From positions 1 to 31,386 of the forward strand of contig DHKB01000037.1 in the NCBI GenBank assembly GCA_002407045.1: DNA of 31,386 nucleotides, in the 5' to 3' direction. How positions within the stretch are numbered: position 1 is the first letter of the stretch; the number at the start of each line of letters is the position of its first letter. Positions 23,168 to 28,886 of the stretch are shown here, one piece after another. The translations under genes were made by a program, and so were the position numbers. The DNA is from Candidatus Bruticola papionis (GTDB taxonomy: Bacteria; Vulcanimicrobiota; Xenobia; Xenobiales; Xenobiaceae). The notes beneath the pieces are model-generated. The model was not told where the DNA came from, made no database searches, and saw only the letters and a program-made list of their open reading frames with translations.

Positions 23168-24115
23168 TTAGAAGAAACTACCAATAAAACCTAAAACGCC
23201 GCCGACAACGGATCCTATCGCTTCGCCAACAATAGGAATGACCGAGCCGATAGCTGCACCGATTTTAGCGCCTTTTAAAGCTCCACCAAGAGCTTTTAAA
23301 AGAGAATTTTGTGTTTCAACTTTAATTTCGCGATTATAATCGGCGACACTATCGTTAACGCGCCAGACTTCTGGATTCTTATTTAAATTATCAGCGTAGA
23401 CAAAGCGTTTTGTAGCTGGCACAGCTTTCATCATAGCCAAAAGCAATTTGGAAATATTGTATTTATAAAACGCAGAATAATAGATCGGCGTTGCATCTAT
23501 TCCTGTGGAAGCTTTAACACGCTCTTGCACCGATTCAACTTTTTTGTTCAGGAAATCAGTCAGTTTCTTTTCTGGACAACGCTTTTCTTCGTCCCAATAG
23601 CGACCTTTTAAGCCCATATCGCATTGGTTTATAGCCAAAACGATTCGCTTATTGTCGCCCAGATAAGGAGCAATAACTTGTTCGATAATTTCGTAAGTAG
23701 TTTTTAAGTCACGCGAAGAGCCGTCAATTAAAACCACTACAGCATCGATCAGTAAGTTGCCGTCCGAATCCTTCTTCCTAAGCATACTGACAATTTCTTT
23801 GGCATACTCTCGATCGTTTTCAGGACTATCGCCAAAGCCTGGTGTATCCCACAAGACGATATTATTACCAATTTCGTATTTCTCAGTGTGTTTCGTCTCT
23901 GGATCGACACTGTAGCCAACTTTTGCATTTTCTGCACCAAAAATCGCATTAATAGTCGAGCTCTTACCTACGCCAGTAGCTCCAACCAACAAAATGTTGA
24001 GCTTGGAGTTCTCTAGCTTGTTAAGAGCCGAAATTACAGATTTTCTATCGGAATCGGAAAGCTCTTCTTTTCCTTTTGCAAGCTCGTTTATAAGCCGATC
24101 ATATATACTACTCAC
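23168..24115 (-). CDS. P-loop GTPase with C-terminal Gly-zipper (GTPase C)
   Basis: 315-aa Era/IRG-like GTPase. G1 GATGVGKS (45-52), G3 DTPG, G4 NQCD instead of NKxD, and an SA G5 (YYSAFYKYN). The last ~45 residues are a Gly-zipper hydrophobic segment (GAKIGAAIGSVIPIVGEAIG and onward to GFIGSFF), suggesting membrane association. The start is GTG at 24115 with AGGGG upstream. Bacterial GTPases of this architecture lack a firm function; some sit in prophages or defence loci. It is the last gene of the operon, 85 bp after GTPase B. Confidence 0.88.
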   Translation of the reverse strand: MSSIYDRLINELAKGKEELSDSDRKSVISALNKLENSKLNILLVGATGVGKSSTINAIFGAENAKVGYSVDPETKHTEKYEIGNNIVLWDTPGFGDSPENDREYAKEIVSMLRKKDSDGNLLIDAVVVLIDGSSRDLKTTYEIIEQVIAPYLGDNKRIVLAINQCDMGLKGRYWDEEKRCPEKKLTDFLNKKVESVQERVKASTGIDATPIYYSAFYKYNISKLLLAMMKAVPATKRFVYADNLNKNPEVWRVNDSVADYNREIKVETQNSLLKALGGALKGAKIGAAIGSVIPIVGEAIGSVVGGVLGFIGSFF

Positions 24116-24200
24116 AATAATTGCCCCTATATTGTATAGCTTAATTCCAAAAATTCCAAAGCAACATATTCAATATCTTATATTAAATATTCTGTTCTCT

Positions 24201-25073
24201 TCACCATCCCTGTTCTCTCCACCATTCCACGCAACGCTGGTTACATCGATTTAATTCTTCAAAATGTCGATGAGATTGTTCCTGATATCGAGACATATAA
24301 GTAAGTGGTCTTTCTTGTTGGATATTATCAATAAGCATATCGAAAACACTCTCTAAATTCCAACCGTATTTAGCCGAATAGCAAACAGGCTTGATAACGT
24401 TTAAACCTGTGGCCTCTTTGATACGCTTTTTTACAGACAGTGCTTGTTCTTCCAAATATGCAGTCAGGGTACTATCCGGGATGTTATTTTCTTTATCCCA
24501 ATGGTACCCCTTCATAGCCATATCAGCTTGGTTTATAGCTACAAATACTCTATCAGGCTCTATATTAGGAACAACAACATCGTCACACTTAATATCAATA
24601 TTATTATAAATATCAACAATAGTATGAACACCAACATCAAGATTGATATTAGGGACAAGAATTTCATTTATCAATTTATAGGTAGTACCCATGTCTCGAT
24701 TGGAGCCATCAACAATAACAAGGCACATATCGATAAAAGCGATCGGACCAGTTTCATCATAAAACCTATTACTATGTAGTAAGTCTAATATCTTTTCCCC
24801 ATGTTCCTTATCAATATCTACTCCATCACCTAATCCTGGAGTATCCCAAAGACGAAAAACATCACTTAACTTATATCCAGTAACTTCCATAGTTTCAGGA
24901 TCTACACCATCGCCAGCTTTAGCTAAATTTGTCTGAAAGATGGTATTTAAAGTAGTAGACTTCCCGGCGCCAGTAGCTCCCGTAATCATTACATCAAGCG
25001 GTTTAATATCTACATAACGCAAGTTTCTTTTTATTGCATCTACTCTATAAGAGCCAAATTTTAAATTTGCCAT
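24201..25073 (-). CDS. P-loop GTPase without Gly-zipper (GTPase B)
   Basis: 290 aa. G1 GATGAGKS (32-39), DTPG, NQAD and YSAKYGWN mark the same family as its neighbours. It differs in two ways: the C-terminus is hydrophilic and ends in EWWREQGW, and a ~28-residue insertion lies between the switch helix and the NQAD strand. The insertion is bounded by near-identical LVPNI and VVPNI segments. It may be the soluble partner of the two membrane-type GTPases (inference). Its ATG overlaps the CFI-box stop by 13 nt. Confidence 0.88.
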   Translation of the reverse strand: MANLKFGSYRVDAIKRNLRYVDIKPLDVMITGATGAGKSTTLNTIFQTNLAKAGDGVDPETMEVTGYKLSDVFRLWDTPGLGDGVDIDKEHGEKILDLLHSNRFYDETGPIAFIDMCLVIVDGSNRDMGTTYKLINEILVPNINLDVGVHTIVDIYNNIDIKCDDVVVPNIEPDRVFVAINQADMAMKGYHWDKENNIPDSTLTAYLEEQALSVKKRIKEATGLNVIKPVCYSAKYGWNLESVFDMLIDNIQQERPLTYMSRYQEQSHRHFEELNRCNQRCVEWWREQGW

Positions 25074-25405
25074 TTTTGTTGCTCACCGTATAAAAATTCA
25101 ACCATATCAACGTAAAGCTCTTTACACTTAACATTTTCGCCATCTTCAATGTATCGCAAACATTTGGAAAGATAAGCTTCATTTAAATGGCGATAAATAG
25201 CGCGGCGGTTAGGCTGTTTATTGATTAACTCAACAAGAGCCGGAGCTGTAGCGTAATAGCGCTTAATCAATTGTTCACCGTCAGGCTGTTTTCTAAGCCA
25301 GGTATCACGGAAGGAACGGAACATTGTCAATTCATAACAATTGTCGCTCTTGCCATGCTCTTGGCAAGTAGCGGTAGTAATATAGCAATCACCACCAACC
25401 ACCAA
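25061..25405 (-). CDS. CFI-box-CTERM-like protein overlapping GTPase A
   Basis: 114 aa, with DCYITTATC near the start, CYELTMFRSFRDTWL, YYATAPALVELIN and CKELYVDMVEFL. This matches the CFI-box-CTERM module, usually seen as the C-terminal domain of larger proteins, here with CYI for CFI. As a free-standing gene it is odd: the only starts are TTG at 25405 or GTG at 25402, both inside the GTPase A gene, with no Shine-Dalgarno. The conserved CYITT begins right after the GTPase stop. Either termination-reinitiation or a +1 frameshift at TGG-TGA would express it. Confidence 0.75.
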   Translation of the reverse strand: MVVGGDCYITTATCQEHGKSDNCYELTMFRSFRDTWLRKQPDGEQLIKRYYATAPALVELINKQPNRRAIYRHLNEAYLSKCLRYIEDGENVKCKELYVDMVEFLYGEQQKWQI

Positions 25406-26399
25406 AGAAAGTAGTAACTACACTCTTAGCGACGCCACATACTGCTCCGACAACTCCGCCAACTGCACCACCTACTACGCGGCCAACCTCGCCAAAATTG
25501 GAGCCAATGCTTTCGCCTATGTCTATACCTCTGCTTCCACAATCGCGTACGGTCTCTACAACCGAAGAAGCAATACCTTCGGAATATTTGGAACTATCGT
25601 TACAACTCCAGTTATATTGATTGCGGTTAACATTATTAACAACAACCAAACGCTTTTCTTTAGGAGTGCACTTAATAATGTAATAAAGCAACTTAGTTAA
25701 GTTGTAAGGTTGACCTTGAGCTTCTCCCTCTTCTTTAAAGCCGGCGCTGTAATAGATAGGCTCCACATTGACGCCTGTTCCTTCTTTAATACGCCTTTGC
25801 ACAGACTTAACTTTATCATCAAGGAATTTAACCAAAGGCGGCTCCGGCTCATTCTTTTCGTAATCCCAGTATCTACCTTTCATAGCTACATCAGCCTGAT
25901 TTATGGCCACAAGGATACGATCTTCTTTGTTGTCGCCTAAATTAGGGATAATCACATTGTTAATTAAGTCATACGAAGTGCCCAGATCGCGTGAGCTGCC
26001 ATCTAAAATAACCAACACCAAGTCTATAAGCAGCTTTCCATTTTCATCTAGCTCATTTAACTTTTTAATGATATTCCTAGCATGATTGGTATCCGCTTCT
26101 TTACCGTCTCCCAAGCCAGGACTATCCCAAAGAATCAGATTATCCAACTCATATTTCTGGATACTCATAGTTTCAGGATCAACACCAACACCAACTTTAG
26201 CAACTTCGGTGTCAAAAAGTGCGTTGATCGTCGAACTCTTACCACAACCAGTAGCGCCAGTAACCATAATGTTGATTTTTTGGTCTTTCAACAGCAGAAA
26301 ATTTTTAATTAACTTAGACTTTTCAACTTCAGGAATGTCCGCATTCATAATGCCGGACTCCATAGTCTCTAAAAAGCCCTTTTTTATATCATTAGCCAC
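25389..26399 (-). CDS. P-loop GTPase with C-terminal Gly-zipper (GTPase A)
   Basis: 336 aa, first gene of the GTPase operon. G1 GATGCGKS (48-55), G3 DSPG (Ser for Thr), G4 NQAD, YYSAGFKEE. The C-terminal ~50 residues form a Gly-zipper (IGESIGSNFGEVGRVVGGAV and onward) ending FFGGWW. About half of the residues match GTPase C by eye, including GRYWDYEK and SVQRRIKEGTG. The start is GTG at 26399, with a weak AAAGAG upstream. The CFI-box frame begins inside its last codons; in-frame fusion would need one skipped base. Confidence 0.88.
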   Translation of the reverse strand: MANDIKKGFLETMESGIMNADIPEVEKSKLIKNFLLLKDQKINIMVTGATGCGKSSTINALFDTEVAKVGVGVDPETMSIQKYELDNLILWDSPGLGDGKEADTNHARNIIKKLNELDENGKLLIDLVLVILDGSSRDLGTSYDLINNVIIPNLGDNKEDRILVAINQADVAMKGRYWDYEKNEPEPPLVKFLDDKVKSVQRRIKEGTGVNVEPIYYSAGFKEEGEAQGQPYNLTKLLYYIIKCTPKEKRLVVVNNVNRNQYNWSCNDSSKYSEGIASSVVETVRDCGSRGIDIGESIGSNFGEVGRVVGGAVGGVVGAVCGVAKSVVTTFFGGWW

Positions 26400-26497
26400 A
26401 ATCTTTACTCTTTCATTAGCTTACGCAAAATGAGTATTTGCAACGTGAGCAGACAGACAATTGCTAAAAAAGCGGCTGCCATGCTCATGTAACTGAT

Positions 26498-26764
26498 TGA
26501 CTAATTTGAGGGGCTGTTATTTGTCTACATGATAATTGTAAAAACTCGAATTTTGAGACGTTTTTTTAGATAAGGGCATCTAACATCGATACCGACGAGC
26601 TCAGTTTGCCGCACTATTATTCAAAGCATTCTATCCGCGCAGTAATGAGTACCATATATGTCCTTTTTTCTGCGCAAAGGCGGAATTTAGTAAATTTATT
26701 GTGTTAAATTTGTAATATTAAAAAATAAATGGTAGGAATATAAGAAAGATCCTCAAATTAGTCA
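26498..26764. mobile_element. Candidate 267-bp MITE or solo IS remnant
   Basis: A perfect 14-bp terminal inverted repeat, TGACTAATTTGAGG at 26498-26511 and its complement at 26751-26764. The interior has no coding frame of note. The left end continues GGGCTGTT, resembling IS ends that start with GAGGGGCTGT. No clear target duplication is visible. Confidence 0.45.
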
Positions 26765-26791
26765 TTCGAGGATATAGTTATTCATTTTTAA

Positions 26792-26824
26792 TACTAAAAT
26801 ATACGCAATTGTACTTTTACCAAA
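26792..26824. repeat. Right copy of the 32-bp dispersed repeat
   Basis: TACTAAAATATACGCAATTG then TACTTTTACCAAA; direct-orientation partner of 22664-22695. It directly abuts the IS256 scrap and could be part of that element's end. Confidence 0.7.
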
Positions 26825-26825
26825 G

Positions 26826-26948
26826 TCAAGTCCAAAATTGTGTGTAAATTATTTTAGGCATAATATCATGAGGCTGCTTAAGCCTTATAGTTACCAACCA
26901 CCACTGTAGAATTTCCCCTTGGTTTGATGTAATATTGATTTGGGCCAT
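26826..26948 (-). pseudogene. N-terminal scrap of an IS256-family transposase
   Basis: The ATG at 26948 has AAAGGAG upstream and reads MAQINITSNQGEILQ, which resembles the start of IS256-family transposases of Firmicutes (MAQ-NIT-NQEEILQ-type). After 15 residues the similarity ends in WWLVTIRLKQP and the frame stops at 40 aa. Most of the transposase has been lost by internal deletion. Confidence 0.6.
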
Positions 26949-27118
26949 TGGTTTTCTCCTTTCAGGTTGTCTGTGGTTGGACGTTTTTATTGTACCTAAA
27001 GGTAAGAGCCAATGGCTCTTTCATTTTTATTTTTAATTTACACCATTATACGGACGTAACCAGGACGTCTTCATTCTTGACTTTTATTACATAATCTGCT
27101 TTTATCATAGTGACATCT

Positions 27119-27168
27119 CCCCCAGGCCTATGCGCATAGCGTATGCACACTTGGGGGCGTTTTGTTTT
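27119..27168 (+). ncRNA. Structured leader of the Abi_2 pseudogene, possible abiF RNA
   Basis: CCCCCAGG (27119-27126) pairs with CTTGGGGG (27150-27157, one G-U), enclosing GCATA-GCG-TATGC, followed by CGTTTTGTTTT. It lies 17-66 nt before the Abi_2 start. A structured RNA (abiF RNA motif) is known upstream of Abi_2/AbiF genes; I match it by position and general shape only. A plain terminator is the alternative. Confidence 0.4.
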
Positions 27169-27184
27169 ATAAGTGAGGGCTTTT

Positions 27185-27512
27185 ATGACAGATAAGAGCT
27201 TTAAAACGCTCGATGAGCAGATTGCAATTCTTCGTTCACGTGGTCTTGTCATCGAAGATGAGGATGCTACAAAAGAATTTCTTCTACTAAACAATTACTA
27301 TCGTGTTAGCGGTTATTCACTTGTTGATTAGATATAAAGATGGTACACTCTATAATGCTCATTTCTTCGGTTTCTTTCTTATAATGAGACGACTCCTATC
27401 TGAAGATAACTTTGCAAATATGAAAGAAGCAGTGATTGCTTTAACAAACAAGTACCCATTTGTAAGAATGGATTATTATGGTTTTAGAGACGATTGGCAA
27501 GAAAAACTCTGA
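27185..27512 (+). pseudogene. Disrupted Abi_2 (AbiD/AbiF-type) abortive-infection gene
   Basis: The first frame starts at ATG 27185 (GAGGG upstream) and reads KSFKTLDEQIAILRSRGLVI...YYRVSGYSLVD, stop at 27331: the Abi_2 N-terminus. One base out of frame the family resumes as LIRYKDGTLYNAHF, then jumps to a C-terminal part, RRLLSEDNFANMKEAVIAL...MDYYGFRDDWQEKL, stop at 27512. So there is one frameshift near 27320 and an internal deletion of well over 100 codons. Intact members are roughly 300-aa HEPN-type RNases acting in phage abortive infection; this copy must be inactive. Confidence 0.82.
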
Positions 27513-27572
27513 CACTTAATTGCTATTTTTCCTGATATTTACTAGTCAATCTGTTTACGCTTGCAGCAATTA

Positions 27573-27613
27573 CTATTACCCAAAATTAAATTTTTTTCAT
27601 TTTTGGGTAATAG
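27573..27613. promoter_or_regulatory. 13-bp perfect inverted repeat upstream of the DUF4143 ATPase
   Basis: CTATTACCCAAAA (27573-27585) and its exact complement TTTTGGGTAATAG (27601-27613), 15-nt A/T loop. It lies 71 bp before the ATPase start. It could be a repressor operator, a hairpin in the leader or an upstream terminator. No long T-run follows on the plus strand. The core TATTAC recurs at about 27632. Confidence 0.7.
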
Positions 27614-27683
27614 ATCTAAAATTATGCTACTATTACGGGGCTCTCACACAGGTAAAAAGTAGCAGCAAGTGGAGGTAATAGCT

Positions 27684-28880
27684 TTGAAGTTAATAGAGCG
27701 GACAAAGTATATTAGTAAAATGATCGATTTAATTGGTACGCCGGATGTGAAAGTTATTACTGGTGTGCGCCGCAGCGGCAAGTATAAGCTTTTGGAAGCT
27801 TTCAAAGAATATATTCAAGCCAACATTCCCTCTGCTAATATTGTGCATATCAACTTTAACTTGACTAAATTTGATAAGTTCAAAGACTATCGCGTACTGA
27901 ATGATTTTATAGAGCAATCCCACTTAAAGGACAGCGACAATTTTGTATTGATAGATGAAGTCCAAATGTGTCCTAACTTTGAACTAGCGATCAATAATTT
28001 GCACGCTTTGGAAAAATTTGATATTTACATTACCGGATCCAACGCTTTTTTGCTGAGCTCTGATTTGGCCACTTTATTTACAGGCAGAACTTTTGAAATT
28101 AAGGTCTACCCTTTTTCATTTCAAGAATTTACTCAATATTATGCTTTAGACAGCGATAGGTATGCTGCTTTTGAGCGCTACTTAAAAGAAGGCGGCATGG
28201 CCGGCTCTTATCCTTATAAAAATATAGAAGACAAATATGACTATATAGCTGATATTTTTGATACTCTCATTTTGCGCGATATACGTCAAAAGTATAAAAT
28301 TAGAAGTCCTAGACTTATGGACAATTTAGTTGATTACTTAATGGATAATATTTCCAATCAAACTTCAGCTCGCAATATATCTGAAGTTTTCGCCAGAAAT
28401 AATGACAAGCTCAGCCACAAAACGGTCAGTAACTATTTAGAATACTTATGCAACGCTTTTGCCTTTTATAAATTCCGTCGCTACGATATCCAAGGCAAAA
28501 AGTATATCTCCTCTAACGATAAATTCTACTTGTGCGATCATACCTTCCGCTACGCAAAACTTGGCACTAAAAATATGGATTACGGTCGCGTTTTGGAAAA
28601 TATAGTAGCCATAGAATTACTGCGCCGTGGTTATGAAGTATATGTCGGCGTTCTATATAAGAAAGAAATAGATTTTGTAGCCATACGTCGTAATGAAAAG
28701 TTTTATATTCAAGTATCTGATAACATAAGCGATCCTAAAGCATTCCAGCTCGAGGTAGATCCTTTGCTTAAAATAAGAGACGCTTATCCTAAAATGGTTA
28801 TTGCCAGAACTAGAAATGAAGAGTATCAATACGAAGGCGTCCGTATTATAGATATTGCCGATTGGTTGATGGAGATATAG
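27684..28880 (+). CDS. AAA_14/DUF4143 ATPase with aberrant Walker A
   Basis: 398-aa protein of the common AAA_14 plus DUF4143 type: an N-terminal ATPase domain (Walker B FVLIDEVQ, then ITGSNAFLLSSDLATLFTGR), a middle winged-helix-like region, and a C-terminal PD-(D/E)XK-like domain with KEIDFVAIRRNEKFYIQV. The Walker A reads GVRRSGKYKLL where relatives have GVRRSGKSTLL, so the conserved Ser/Thr after the lysine is Tyr. ATP/Mg binding is doubtful. The start is TTG at 27684 with GTGGAGG 8 nt upstream; an in-frame GTG at 27669 lies inside that ribosome-binding site and is rejected. Function of the family is unsettled. Confidence 0.88.
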   Translation: MKLIERTKYISKMIDLIGTPDVKVITGVRRSGKYKLLEAFKEYIQANIPSANIVHINFNLTKFDKFKDYRVLNDFIEQSHLKDSDNFVLIDEVQMCPNFELAINNLHALEKFDIYITGSNAFLLSSDLATLFTGRTFEIKVYPFSFQEFTQYYALDSDRYAAFERYLKEGGMAGSYPYKNIEDKYDYIADIFDTLILRDIRQKYKIRSPRLMDNLVDYLMDNISNQTSARNISEVFARNNDKLSHKTVSNYLEYLCNAFAFYKFRRYDIQGKKYISSNDKFYLCDHTFRYAKLGTKNMDYGRVLENIVAIELLRRGYEVYVGVLYKKEIDFVAIRRNEKFYIQVSDNISDPKAFQLEVDPLLKIRDAYPKMVIARTRNEEYQYEGVRIIDIADWLMEI

Positions 28881-28886
28881 TAAAAA

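Larger units (their letters stand above)
26400..27184. other. 785-bp region of mobile-element debris without an intact gene
   Basis: It contains the promoter zone of the GTPase operon, a 267-bp element with terminal inverted repeats, the right copy of the 32-bp dispersed repeat, an IS256-type transposase scrap, a small hairpin (AAGAGCC-AAT-GGCTCTT, 27004-27020, followed by a T-rich stretch), and the leader of the Abi_2 pseudogene. CCAACCAC (26894-26901) and GTGGTTGG (26973-26980) form an 8-bp inverted repeat across the IS scrap. Confidence 0.7.

Noticed and set aside
27046..27294. 82-aa minus-strand frame
   Set aside because: Antisense to the Abi_2 pseudogene and its leader; no start signal or family.
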